DNA of 64,000 nt from the NCBI GenBank assembly GCA_025677825.1, contig JAIXMO010000010.1, forward strand, positions 248,001 through 312,000, given 5' to 3'. A program made the translations under genes and the position numbers. The notes below the pieces were generated by a model. It was not told the origin of the DNA, made no database searches, and was given only the letters and a program-made list of their open reading frames with translations. The DNA is from Helicostylum pulchrum. Lineage: Eukaryota; Mucoromycota; Mucoromycetes; Mucorales; Mucoraceae. Of this stretch, positions 25,119 to 36,642 are shown piece after piece (position 1 is the first letter of the stretch; each line of letters opens with the position of its first letter).

Positions 25119-26835
25119 TTAAAAGATCGAATTATCATCCGAATCATCATTTAATTCTTCATTTTCATCACTCAAAACCCCAAAATCGTTTTCACTGCGA
25201 ACATCTTCATCGTATTCTGGTGCACTTTGTTGAACTGTAACAATAGCACTATGCTTTTGAGATATCTAATTGACAAATTTTAATAATAAACAAAAAAAGG
25301 TCCCTTGCAAACAAATATATCAAAAAAAAAAAAAAAAAAAAAAAACTTACCAGTTCAAGTTGGTTACATAAAAGATTAAAATCAGTTAAAGTTCTACAAT
25401 AAAAACCCAACAACATGGAGGGATCCAAACTAGCAATATTAATTCTTCTCGGTTCAGTACAATGATAGGTATTAAACTCGTCTTTTGAATACTGAGATAA
25501 AGCCTTGGTCTCCAACGCACATCTTGAGAAATGCGGGTCTAGATAGATCAAATCATCTCCTTGCAGTCCAATAAAATAAAGTGAAGAGTTGGGTCTGCCA
25601 CCTGCAATGCCAACAAATGTAGGTATTTCAAAACAAGCTTTTAATGCAGGATAGTAGCTAGGATGAAGCGATTCAATACCCAATCGTAACGCTACTAGTA
25701 TTAACACGGGTTTAAATGTCGTTTCTTGATTTATGTTTTTCGTTTCTTCGTCATTGTCCTCTTCAATATTACTACTACTAGCTTCGTATAGTTTTTTGGC
25801 TTCTTGTCGCTCACTTTCGTCAAATGACACTCGTGTACTTAAGTAACTGAAATCTCCTCTCGGTCTCTTTCCCGTAGCTACGTCTTGTACGTCGTCTCTA
25901 TAAATAACTCCATCGGTAGCATTATAGACAGCTAAACTTGCAGGTGAGAAATCAGATACAAGCGCTCTAAAAAAAAAAGGGGGGGGGGGATTCAGTTGCA
26001 CGGTTACTATTTTTTTTTTAAAAAAAAACACTTACTGTATAACCTGACTTATATTACTTGGACCAAACCATTCTCCTATATTTTTACCCAATTGTTTACC
26101 TAGCAAAGCAATTCTATGAATAGAGAATGGAGCTCTTGGAGACAATTCATCTAAAAACCAATGCAAAATCTACATATACAAAAAAAAACAACAACTGTTA
26201 AATACACATCACACAAAAAATCATTTTTTCTGATATTTTACCTTGATATACTGCTTATAGGAATTTTGATCTTGCTTTTGTCTTCTCCAATCTCTTGACA
26301 AGAAATGAATCAATAAAGTATTTGCCAAAAGACTTTGCCCACTTCGCAACATACAACCCCATCCAATATCCGTCTTGTGATTCGAAGGACGAATAGGAGG
26401 ATAATTGTGACGATAGGTCATCCATAATCGGGACACAAAATCATCATAGAAATCAGCTGGCCATAGTAAAGATCCACCACCATTCTCAATATACATATTT
26501 TGCTGTTGAACAACAGGTTTAAACATTTCTTCTTTCTGTGCTTCCAGTATAGCCTTTTGAATACCTTCCAGTGGTTTAGTATAGTACGCTTTACCTAACA
26601 ACCAAATAATCTCTTGCTGACTTTCTCGTAGAGATTGAGGTACATCTGAACCAGACGTCCATAGATTGGACATAAAATGACCAAGTTTTAATGGGATTTC
26701 GGCAGCCAAATAAGAGGAATTCGTCAACAGTTTATCTCTTAAAGGTCCTGTACTGATATGGTTACTATTATGTGGTTGAGGTAATAGTTCTTTATCTGTT
26801 GTTGAACATTTCTTTTTATTAGATGGTAAAGTCAT
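25119..26835 (-). CDS. ATG4: Atg4 cysteine protease (autophagy)
   Basis: Four exons (26242-26835, 26036-26169, 25351-25966, 25119-25265) give 496 residues. Atg4 cleaves Atg8 to expose its C-terminal Gly and later removes it from lipid. The C54 family catalytic triad is visible: Cys161 in [13 protein letters not shown], and Asp386 and His388 in YLDPHFS. The [13 protein letters not shown] segment just before the Asp is also typical. The C-terminus is acidic and contains DFGVL (Phe476-Leu479), a plausible Atg8-interacting motif placed like the FEIL motif near the end of human ATG4B. An acidic insertion between the Cys and Asp/His halves (about 305-322) is low in complexity. The start was chosen at [10 protein letters not shown] longer upstream frame exists but is T-rich read-through with no codon-use support. 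Confidence 0.95.
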
Positions 26836-27110
26836 TTGTTGTGTGTGTGCGATAAGAAAAAAATAAAATAAAATAAATAAAAAATCAAGCATAGTGAAAT
26901 GCAAAAAATCAGAGGATTTTGCATTTGGGCCAATCAAAGACGTTTGTATTTTATAACCCGTTATGCAAATCAGCTTTAAAAAGTTATGAATACCGTTTTT
27001 TATTTAAAGAAAGTATAATGCCCTATTAAATGGGAAGAGAGAGAGAACTAGAGAGAGGGAAGATACAAAAAAGTATCAAAGTGTGGTTTTTGTTGTGATA
27101 TATTTAATGC

Positions 27111-27843
27111 TCAGGAAGATGCTGCCTTGAATCTTTTGAATTCATTCAACAAATCGAGGTCGTATTGATCTTTTCTAATTCTTTTTCTGTTCTTGCCATA
27201 GCCTACAGTTTTTTTTATCTGAATACTCGTTACGAGTTTCAGAACTAAAGAAAAGTTCATTTCGTCCTTGTAAACGTCACTCATATCTATCATATTTCCC
27301 GGATACCACTTGAATAGTAGTAGTAGAAACCCGGAAAAGTTTTTTTGCTTCTCTCTCCAGCTTTCGTCTTTGTATTTCTTTGGATCTTGCGACACTTGTC
27401 CCTCGTAACCACTTCGGCTCTACCATTGCTAAATCAGAGGTATAGAAACTGAAAGGTTTTACAGTACCTTGGAACTCTGTCGTGTTTCCGTTCGCCTTCT
27501 CTTTTGCTTTGGACAAGGCTATCTTTCTTTCCTCATAAAAAAGCTTCAATTCTTTATGTTGCTTTCTTGCTATACCTAATCTTTTCCTTGTCGCCACTAA
27601 AACTGCTTCGAATCGATTAACTGCTTCCATCCTCTGTCTTTCTTCCTTCTCCAGTGCTGCAAGTTCTCAATCGATTTCAGGGCCCAACAAAGGTATTTTC
27701 TTATTGTCTTTAGCTTGCTTTAAGATACGGGCTATAAAAACTGCTTCTTTGTCCACTAGATTAGGTTCAGAATCGATCGCGTCGAAATACTTTTCGCTAT
27801 CGCCATCACTGGAAGGATTGAAATCTTCAACTGATGTCATCAT
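27111..27843 (-). pseudogene. Broken gene of unknown family (internal stop and frameshift)
   Basis: The minus strand starts MMTSVEDFNPSSDGD and reads well for 59 codons to an in-frame TGA at 27667-27669. It then continues in the same frame with a Glu/Lys/Arg-rich coiled-coil-like region (ELAALEKEERQRMEA...) and a WLRGTSVARSKEIQRRKLE patch. A frameshift near 27290-27310 is needed to enter the last part (NMIDMSDVYKDEMNF... to a stop at 27111). The stop would be undone by one C-to-T change (CGA to TGA). Low-complexity helical content with no catalytic motif gives no family; a mobile-element accessory protein or a lost nuclear gene are both possible. Two independent lesions argue against function, although sequencing error cannot be excluded. 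Confidence 0.6.
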
Positions 27844-28715
27844 TGGCTTAACAATAAAAAAAGAAAGAAGTAGGGTTTTTTTTTGTACTGGAACTGTATT
27901 TTAAAGTTACATGCTACTAAAGAACCACAACTTGGAGATATAACACTGTAAAATAGTCCCTTTTTATACATATGCAGAAGTTTGTAAGGATAATCGTATA
28001 TCCCTCTCTGCTTTCAAAATTGAAGAGGAAATCGTGTTACACGACGTGAAGTAAAAATCAGTATTTTCTTTGTTTTTCATCTAGATACGAGGTCTTTAGA
28101 ATAGTCCGTTATACTTTATTAATGTCATGTTATTGTATTTTTTTTAGATGCACAATAGAGTTGACACTTCTAAAACGCTATGAAAAATATATTCCAAACA
28201 ACTATTTTGTATAATTCAACTTGGGTCCAAAACGCGTTTCCAGTTTCTCAAAATTTGCCGTGATTTCCTATATGAGCGATTGTTTAAACTAAGGTGTCTC
28301 AGTGAGCTTTTTGTTTTTACCCTCACAGTAATGGACCACTGTTCGATATAAGGGTACGTTCGATTTAAGAGTGGATTTCTTTGGCCACCTTTAAATAGAG
28401 TAGAAACACTTGCACTACTTTATGTTTTACAGGTAAAAAAAAAAAAAAAAAAAAGTATTAAAACGCTGGAATATGGCGGGGGATAGATCCAGGAACGGCG
28501 GTAGCTCTTTGCTTACGGGGAATTGTACGAGACAAACGATTACTAAGATCATGATACCTACTAATAGCCTTTTGAGAACATCAGCCGTACTAATTTATAA
28601 ATAGCTTTGTTCTATAAAAGTTCTTATTATATCACACGCTCTCATATTACTTATTGTTTAATAAATATTTATTTAACAAAATAAAATAGAAAATCATGCC
28701 GAATTAAGGCGCCGT
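27844..28715. other. Intergenic stretch with a possible pogo-type terminus and exon shred
   Basis: Two things stand out in this 0.87 kb. At 28326-28373 is a CAGTAATGG... sequence with repeated GTTCGAT units, resembling a pogo/Tigger-type terminal repeat. At 28458-28560 on the minus strand is a coding-like shred (YHDLSNRLSRTIPRKQRAT..., ending in a stop) with no upstream exon. A 20-base A-run lies at about 28435-28454. Confidence 0.4.
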
Positions 28716-29985
28716 CTAATCATCATCTTTTTCATCGTCTTCACCTCTACAATCAATTTGGTACAATTTTCGAGTATTTATTTCTATAGCAGACAACTTT
28801 CTACCGTAAACACAACCACTATCTAAGCCGATTGTTTTAGAATCTAAATCGATACCACGAGAGGCATCGTGACCATAAAATACGGTTCGGTCGTTTGTTA
28901 TATAGCTATGATAAGCAGTAGTCCAATGAACATTATCCGAAGAAGGAGAGTTTTTACTTAGTTTTGCTTTAGAGGGGTGATGGTCACTATCCATATCTCT
29001 CATGTTCATTACGGACCAAGGATCGTTATCCAGCAGAGAAATATACGGATCCAAACCACCATGAACCACACGCGCTTCAAGCGTAGGTATATCCAGCATT
29101 AACGGACAACCAGCCAAATAATTATAATCATCCACGTTCATTCTTCTACATTATGCAAGGGGGTTAAATTTTACATGTACAAAAAAAAAAAAAAAAAAAC
29201 TGTCATCCTATAAAAAAAATACAAACAAACCTTGCAATTTTAATGTGCTTATTTCCAAATTTTAATGGATCTCCTACTTGACCTTCTGGCATAATTTCAT
29301 CTTTTGGTGACATGGAATCAATCCCAAATTTATCCATGTATCCTTTTAATCGAATCACTTTATCATCATGGTTGCCACGCACACATAACGCATTCAACTC
29401 TTTTGCTCTTCGAATGACCCCAATAGAATCAGGGCCTCTAAATACCAAATCACCCGTTAATATCAGTACATCATTTTGCATGTTGAACCCAATCACATCC
29501 AATAAGCGATTCATTTCATTTAAGCAGCCATGAATATCGCCCATGACAAATACACGAGCCTGCGCTGGGGGAGTATATGTCTTTAATCGAGTCAAGTTGG
29601 CATAAGGAGATATAGTATGAGAATAGTCTGGAGGATTGATCAAGGATTGATCTGCAGTAATTAATGAAACAGCGGAGGAGGAGTCAGCTTTTATTTTTTC
29701 GCTTTGATGGATTTGGTTTAGAATGGATGATGTTGTCACAGCAATTGTTTGCTGGATTGCTTTTGTATGTGTGGCAGTGGATGCTGAGAGGTTTGCATCT
29801 TGTTCACTATGCTTACGATGAATGGAGACCGGTACAGCAATAGCTACAATGGTTACGGATATGAGGAGCACAATTCCAGCTACCCAAATCCATAGCTTCC
29901 GTTTGTTTGGTCCGTGGTGGTCTATCTCTAATTTATTTTCCAAGTCTTGTAAACTAGACCGTGAAGAATAATTTGTATCTGTCAT
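28716..29985 (-). CDS. PPN2: Ppn2-like vacuolar endopolyphosphatase (PPP-type metallophosphatase)
   Basis: Two exons (29231-29985, 28716-29145) encode 394 residues. A single membrane segment (about 32-54, LWIWVAGIVLLISVTIVAIA) follows a short cytosolic N-terminus, giving a type II topology. The catalytic domain then lies on the lumenal side. Metal-binding motifs of the calcineurin-like phosphatase family are present: GDIHG (149-153), GDLVFRG (178-184), GNHDD (204-208), and in exon 2 VVHGGL and YGHDAS. The GDLVFRGPDS wording matches yeast YNL217W/Ppn2, a Zn-dependent vacuolar polyphosphatase. Diadenosine-tetraphosphate hydrolases are the main alternative, but those lack the membrane anchor. 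The C-terminus is very acidic (EDDEKDDD). Confidence 0.85.
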
Positions 29986-30191
29986 TTTGTACTGTGTAAA
30001 AGTTAAAAAGAAAAAAAAAGGAAAATCAATTCCTAAAAAAAAAAAAAATCGATAGGGTTTTTATATAGGTGACTTTTTTTTTTTTTTCCTTTGTTACATG
30101 CGAACAAAGTCATGATTAGAATGTCAAAACATTTATTCAAAAAATCCTAGTAAAAAAAAAAAAATGTATAAAAACGTGATAAAAAAGGTAT

Positions 30192-32007
30192 CTAATAATC
30201 GTTGGCGGCCGCATGTTTGGTAGCTTTGATTGATTCAGGCATTCTCATTTGATAATCTAAAAAAATAAATAGTAAAACGGTATTTTTTTTTTTCGGGTAA
30301 GTAAAGAATGGAACCATTTAAGTCTTTTTTTTTTTTTTTTTTTTTTTCCTCTTAAAAACATACCTCCGTTTTGTGTAATGTATCTAACCCAAGGTAATGC
30401 TTGGTATCCACTCTTTTCAACAATCTTCAAGTATCTCACTTGAATACCGGAAACAGTAAAGTAAGGAATTTCAAATTTAATATTGATTGGTGGTTTCTTT
30501 TCCGTATCCTCAGCTAATATATGTAAATGTTGATTAGCTAACAAAACAAAAATATATATATATATAACAGTGACATCAAATATTCTACCTGCTTGGACAG
30601 ATGGTAAACCAAAATGAGCTCTCATAATAAACTCTTTTCCGCCTTGGAACTGTTTAATTTTCCAAACCAGACAAGATCTCTCTGGTTTATAAGAGACGTT
30701 ACCATTACTGCACTTGAATTTAGGTGTATCGGCATCATCAGGTACAGGAATTTCAATTTCGACATTATTTGCTGTACTCTTACGCTTGAATTGCGCTTTA
30801 GCCTTGACAAGGTATTCAACTCGGGATCCTGAATATGTTTCAACTACTGCCTCTACCCATACTAACGGTTTTACACTTGTCTGAAGACGATAACTCATCA
30901 ATTCAAAATCTCCATCGGGTGGGATATAACTAATAGTACGGTCATTTTCAAATCGAGATAATCGAACACACTGATGAAATTTGACGTCTTCCATTTCAAT
31001 TGCCTTTGCTGAAGCGTTTGCTATAAATTTTTTTACAAGCTTAATTTTAAATTTTATGCAATTAACCAAAAATCTTTTTACCTCGGCCAGTAGCTTCAAA
31101 CATGACTTTATCATTTAAACCCAATCGAAGTTCGGGCATACCAGATAAATAACATCTCATTTTAACTGAACCCAATACTTCACTTCTTAATACATTACCA
31201 TTTGAATTAACCTATACGCACCACAGTCAATATACATCATCACGATTAACAGTATACGTATGACTTACCAATAAATTGACACTTTCTATAACATCTAAAA
31301 AGACTTCATTCTTTTTATACTTGATACCTTCTGAACGCCAAGAGACAGCATTGGTGACGGCCATAGGAGGACGCACTTGAACTTCCAACTTGTGAGCATC
31401 CTGTGTAATATATTCTTGTAAAATCTTTGTTTCGGTGGTTTGAGGGTACCCAAAATCCATCATTTCATCTAAAAGTTCATATACGATAACAAAGTTATCT
31501 CGGATCGACTCTTCTTCAAGTTCTTTAAAGTATTCTGTAAACACTTCCGTAAGTTTATGAAGGTAAAGCATAATAGATGCTGCGTTTGTATTCTTTCTAG
31601 TCAACGCCAATACTATATATTTTGTTGTTGTTAGTGTATGTTTATATATATATATAGTAGCGTATCAACTTACAGTAGAGGTTACTATGCTTGAGGTATA
31701 AGTAACTGATACCTTCGTGAGTGAAACAAGGTAAAGGAATTGTCTCATCTTCTGCCTCTGAAATCTAATTAAAAGTGTGTACGTGTTTTTAATAACCATG
31801 TAGCTTTTTTTTTTTTCATCTCGCTCTCTTATTTACCAAGGGCATAAACTTCTCTACAGCACTCATAGGAATGTCACCTCGATAATTACGAGAAATAAGA
31901 ACCTTTCCCTTAAGGTCCAAAATAAAAACTACACAACACACATAAGTTCATCTCGTCTTTACATGCAATTTATTACATCTTTTTATCTACTTACTAGCAG
32001 AAGCCAT
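30192..32007 (-). CDS. APM1: AP-1 clathrin adaptor complex, mu subunit
   Basis: Eight exons (31995-32007, 31837-31928, 31674-31764, 31269-31612, 31082-31211, 30589-31020, 30364-30513, 30192-30256) sum to 438 residues. Mu1 recognises Tyr-based sorting signals at the trans-Golgi and endosomes. The N-terminal longin half begins MASAIFILDLKGKVLISRNYRGD. The linker and the C-terminal mu-homology domain (from about 175) follow, with the family phrases MRCYLSGMPEL, FIPPDGDFELMSYRL-type (here YIPPDGDFELMSYRL) and GYQALPWVRYITQNGDY. The strong RNYRGD and PWVRYIT signatures point to mu1 rather than mu2. The first exon codes only four residues plus one base. There is no sign of damage. Confidence 0.96.
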
Positions 32008-32134
32008 GACTCAAAAAGTTAAAATTATTATTTAGATGAAGAAGAAGAAAAAAAAAGGAATAACCACGCTGGGTCAATATTTAAAATAAAAAAGTACGGA
32101 ACTTGAATAACAAAGTATACGAGTTTTTATTGTT

Positions 32135-33397
32135 TTAAATCAAATTTACGTTACCATCTTGCATGTAAATAGGTTTTAAAGCATGTTGTCTTCTATAGTT
32201 TGCAAAACTTTCCAGTACCAATGGTTTAAACAAAGGGTTGATACCGCACCCCGTAATATTTAACCATTCTAATTCTGGTAGTGAATGAACCAAGTGCCGT
32301 ATCCCGATTTCATCTACTTGGTTTAAAAATGCCAAAGATACGTACCGTAATTGCTTACAGCTAGACGATAATACCCGCATCGAGCTATTGGTAATGTTCC
32401 AGCATCTACTAACGTGTAGCAGCCTCAATTTCGTACAGTGTGCTGCAATCGTCGTAACAACCTGATCAGAAACTTCGTAAATGGTATCCAGTCGTATATG
32501 TGTCAAGGTACTCCCCCAGTACACAATCAACTTTTCTAAGCTCTGCTGCGACATATTCATATTATATCCGAGATCTAAATGGCGTAAACTAGACGTACCA
32601 AACTGCGTTTTTTCAAACTGCAATAAACTATGTATCGCAAATGGAGTTAAATCTCTTAATAAACTAATCCAAATACCCTGTAAGGGTCTAGCATGATCTG
32701 AGTATTTCCTTTTGGCATTTGCCAATCGAACCAACACATCGTCTTGCAATTTTTCACAGCCAGAGATGTACAAGTACTCTAAACGAGGACACTGAGATAC
32801 GACAGATACCATTTGATCTGTAGTGACCAGAGTCAACCACTCATACTCCTTTTCAGTATCATCCATCTCTACATAATTTTCATGTGCTTGTGCTTGTTCG
32901 TCCGACATTGGTGTATCGATACCTTCTAAACCTGTCAAATCATAATTGACACGCTCAAGTCGTACATATCCTCGTGTACTCGGCTGTAACTGATCGTCGT
33001 TGGCAACCACAGTTTGGTTCAAGTAACTTGTCAATTGCGCAGAAATAAGTTTGGGTGAAGGTTTTAAAACAAGCGAAGTAATGTGTGAACCGAATTGAAA
33101 ATGAGGGTTGGAGACTGTTTTTACAACCGATACCCAGTGAGGTAAAGTACGAATGTAAATGTGCTTGTAGAGGATGGGCATGGCGGTGGCGTACCATAAT
33201 TGACTGACATGACTCACGCAAGGTAAACTGGAACGTGGTAAATAGTCTATAATCTTTTTCACGATTTCGGGTGGAAATAAAAGTTGTCTAGTTGGTGGGT
33301 TGTTGGAGTAAAGTAAAGTCATTGGAGTCTCAGTGGACTCTGTATTAAACCAAAATATACGCATTAAAAGGAAAAAAAAAAGATTGAGAAGAAACAC
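32135..33397 (-). CDS. F-box and leucine-rich-repeat protein
   Basis: A single exon encodes up to 420 residues. The first in-frame ATG opens a Phe/Leu-rich stretch, so MTLLYSNNPPTRQ about 27 residues later may be the true start. The F-box (LLFPPEIVKKIIDYLPRSSL, then VSQLWYATAMP) lies near residues 38-80 and would bind Skp1. Leucine-rich repeats of the Cys-containing type follow (LEYLYISGCEKLQDD, LRLLHVSRCWNIT, LEWLNITGCG) and would bind substrate. This is the layout of FBXL/Grr1/Amn1-like adaptors of SCF ubiquitin ligases. The substrate cannot be told from the sequence. Confidence 0.82.
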   Translation of the reverse strand: MFLLNLFFFLLMRIFWFNTESTETPMTLLYSNNPPTRQLLFPPEIVKKIIDYLPRSSLPCVSHVSQLWYATAMPILYKHIYIRTLPHWVSVVKTVSNPHFQFGSHITSLVLKPSPKLISAQLTSYLNQTVVANDDQLQPSTRGYVRLERVNYDLTGLEGIDTPMSDEQAQAHENYVEMDDTEKEYEWLTLVTTDQMVSVVSQCPRLEYLYISGCEKLQDDVLVRLANAKRKYSDHARPLQGIWISLLRDLTPFAIHSLLQFEKTQFGTSSLRHLDLGYNMNMSQQSLEKLIVYWGSTLTHIRLDTIYEVSDQVVTTIAAHCTKLRLLHVSRCWNITNSSMRVLSSSCKQLRYVSLAFLNQVDEIGIRHLVHSLPELEWLNITGCGINPLFKPLVLESFANYRRQHALKPIYMQDGNVNLI

Positions 33398-33522
33398 GTT
33401 TTTTAATATATGTTTTTTTTAGGAGCTAAAAAAAAGAAAAAAAGAGAGGGAAGGGTATTGAAATAAATGAAAAGAGAGAGAAAAAAGGTGTTTTTTTTTG
33501 TGTGTTATGTGTGTGGTGGGGT

Positions 33523-34438
33523 TTAACAAGCGCAAGAGCTAGAGTTATTGGAAGATTGTTGCATCAAATTAACACCATGGTTAAGCCCAGTTGGGTTTCT
33601 TCCAGTACCTCTACTACCAGAAGAATGCATATTCTCCAACGGAATTTTCTTTGCAATAGCAGCAAATAAAGTATCGACGTTGTAAGCCGATTTAGCACTA
33701 GTTTCAAAAAACAAAAGACCGGCTTCATCTGCATAAGCTTGTGCATCCTCTTTAGGTACTTGTCTTTCGTTCTCTTCAGTACTTTCTTCTCCTCCTTCTT
33801 GTTCTTCTTCTTGTCCCTCTACGACATCCTTTGCTAAATCAAGTTTGTTACCAACAAGTGCAATTACAATATCTGTATTGGCTTGTCTTTGTAATTCTTT
33901 AACCCAAGATTTAGCCTTATCAAGTGTTGACTAAAGTAAAAAAAAAGAATAAGTAATCGTTACAAGTGGGATTTGATTCATAACTTACGGCTTTGGTAAT
34001 ATCGTAAACAACAATAGCGGCTTGGGAGTTACGATAGTACATGGGAGCAAGTGAGTGAAAACGTTCTTGACCTGCTGTATCCCAAATTTCAAACTTGATC
34101 GTTCTATCATCAGTGGCACACTTTTGTGTTAAAAACGCAGCTACCAAAAAAATAAAATAAGTAAAACTATTCTAATAAATCTTTTTTAAGAATGCTGTAG
34201 TACCTCCAATAGTTGGTTCTCTGTTCTCAACATAATCTCGGTTGACAAATCGAAGTACAAGACTAGATTTACCGACTGCTGATTCACCTATATAATAATA
34301 ATTGTTAGTATACAACAAAAAAAAAAAGTCGTATGGTTTTATTTTATATTTTATACCTAATAAGACAAGTTTAACTTGCTTTGGTTTTCCTGTACTATTA
34401 CTTGTAGCAGGAACTTCAATACCAGAACTAGATGACAT
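33523..34438 (-). CDS. RAB5: Rab5/Ypt5 (Vps21-type) small GTPase
   Basis: Four exons (34357-34438, 34204-34287, 33989-34140, 33523-33930) give 241 residues. Rab5 governs early-endosome fusion. Nucleotide-binding motifs are GESAVGKSS (P-loop), [16 protein letters not shown] and ETSAKS. The switch region [31 protein letters not shown] and the phrase [15 protein letters not shown] are Rab5-like. The C-terminus SSSCAC ends in a CxC prenylation motif. Between NKLDLA and [10 protein letters not shown] lies an acidic insertion (about 143-166, Glu/Gln/Gly-rich) absent from animal Rab5. Insertions at this site occur in some fungal Rab5 paralogues such as Ypt52. It shares a 178-base divergent promoter with the APSES gene. 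Confidence 0.92.
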
Positions 34439-34616
34439 TTTTTCTTTTTTGTTATTTGTGTATAAAGAAGAAGAACGAAAAAAAGGGAAAAAAAAGGGGG
34501 AAGAAAAATATATAAAAGTAAATGAAAATGCACGTGCTAGTTATTACGAGCATTTTGGCTGTCTACGAAATTAAAAAAAGTTTTTTTTTTTTTTCCTTTA
34601 AACTAAAAGAAATAAC

Positions 34617-36606
34617 ATGGCACAAATCTATAAAGCAACATACTCTGGTGTACCAGTGTATGAAATGACTTGTAACAATGTAGCCGTTATGAGAAGAAGA
34701 AACGACTCCTACTTGAACGCGACTCAGATACTAAAAGTAGCCGAATTTGATAAACCACAAAGAACTCGCATTCTTGAGAAAGAAGTACAAACTGGCCAAC
34801 ATGAAAAAGTACAAGGTGGTTATGGAAAATACCAAGGTAAAAGTCGCACTCTTTTGCTTTTTTTTTTTTTACTGTGTTGCTTCTACTATATTATTATGCG
34901 CACACGCTTTTTTTGTTTTGTTTTTTTTGTTTTGATAAAACATATGTATTGAGTATTTTAGGATAGGAACGTGGGTTCCGTTTGAGAAAGGTGTTGCTTT
35001 AGCAGAACATTATCATGTGGATAACATGTTACGTCCTATCTTTGATTTCACTAGAGGAGACGAGAGTCCTCCTTTGGCTCCAAAACATGTGACCGCCGCC
35101 TCCACCCGTCCACGAAAGATACGCAACAGTGAACCCAAACGAAAAAAGGCAACTGTAAAACGAGATGAAAGAACCACAATCCCATTGGAAGAAAACGACG
35201 CCGATGTATCTGGTGGCTTTAGTCTGTATGATTTCAGTTTGGATAGAAAAAGAAATAGATCAATGTTGGAAGAATCCGATCAAGATGAATTAGATGGCAC
35301 TTATGCGCAAAAATTACTTCAGTATTTTATTTCTGACGATTCTGGTATACCTGCTATTTTATTAAGACCTCCTTCTGATCTCGATGTCAATGTGATCATT
35401 GACGATGAGGGCCATACCAGTTTGCATTGGGCGGCTGCTATGGGAAGACTAAAGCTTGTTAATATCTTGATTGAACTGGGCGCTGATATCTACCGTGTTA
35501 ACTATAAAGGTCAAACTGCTTTAATGCGATCCGTCTTATTCACCAACAATTTCGACTCCAAATCCTTCTTGTACTTGATTGAAATGCTGAAAAAGACAAT
35601 ATTCAATATCGATAAAAAGGATCAAACTGTCTTTCACCATGTCTCTTCTACCGCTAGTTGGAAGGGAAAAGTACACGCTTCAAGATACTACATGGAATGT
35701 TTGATTGAAACATTATCTAGTAACCAATCTGAATTAATCTCTATATTAAATGTACAAGACGTATATGGTGATACCGCGTTATCGATTGCTGCTAGAATTG
35801 GTAATAAGAAACTAGTTCGGTTATTGATGGAGGCTGGTGCAAGTACAGAGATATCAAATGAAGAAGGTATGACGGCGCAAGACTATTTATCTGAAGTAGA
35901 ACGAAACAATAGATTTCAACCACCTATTCATCATTCGCCTACTACATCACATCAAGAACTCGATACAGCAAGTAATTATCCAACCACGAGTTCTGCTAGA
36001 ACTGATTTGCACGCTAGGTCAAGATTAAGAGCCACGGTAGAGTCTTTATGTAAAAAGATCATTATCAGTGATCGATCACAACCGCCAGTTATCTCTCAGT
36101 TGTTTGATAACTTTACTGGCAACTATGAACGCGAGTTAATACAAAAGGACCACTTGATTAAAGAAAAGAAAAACGAATTAAATACGGCTAGAAAGAGATT
36201 GCTAGGTACACAACATACTTTTGATCAGATTCAGTTTGATCCGATTCGTTTTAACTCGATTGAAAATGAAGCCAATCGATTATCTAGCTTATTAAAAAAG
36301 CAATCGTTACAAATTCAAAAAGAATCTATTTCCTTGTTGATATCTCAACACGAAAAAGAAGAAGAAGAAACGGATCAAGTAGATGCTCAAGAATTGCTTG
36401 CTCAGTTAAAGCAGCTGCAAGAAAATAGAAAATCACGTACGGATAGATTAATGAAACTTCGATTACAAACGCCTTCTCAACGTCATCAAGAGTATAAACG
36501 TTTAATTTCAATGTGTTGTAACGTAGCTTATGAAAATGTTGATTTAATGTTGTTGCCATTATTATCTTCATTTGATGAATTAGGTGAATCAACCGTTTTA
36601 AAATAA
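34617..36606 (+). CDS. APSES/KilA-N plus ankyrin cell-cycle regulator (Mbp1/Swi4/Res-like)
   Basis: Two exons (34617-34836, 34967-36606) encode 619 residues. The N-terminal ~105 residues form the APSES DNA-binding domain ([48 protein letters not shown]). Two ankyrin blocks follow, [20 protein letters not shown] near 224 and [20 protein letters not shown] near 341. The C-terminus is helical and Gln/Glu-rich (about 390-560). This is the architecture of the MBF/SBF factors that drive G1/S transcription with a Swi6-like partner. Which member (Mbp1, Swi4, Res1/2) cannot be decided. At the intron, the first AG (34960-34961) would lead straight into a stop, so the AG five bases later (34965-34966) must be used. 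Confidence 0.9.
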
Positions 36607-36642
36607 TATAATACAATTTTTTATTTTTTTTTTATTTTCAAT

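Noticed and set aside
32955..33221. 88-codon minus-strand frame inside the F-box/LRR gene
   Set aside because: It overlaps the conserved F-box frame and has no independent support.
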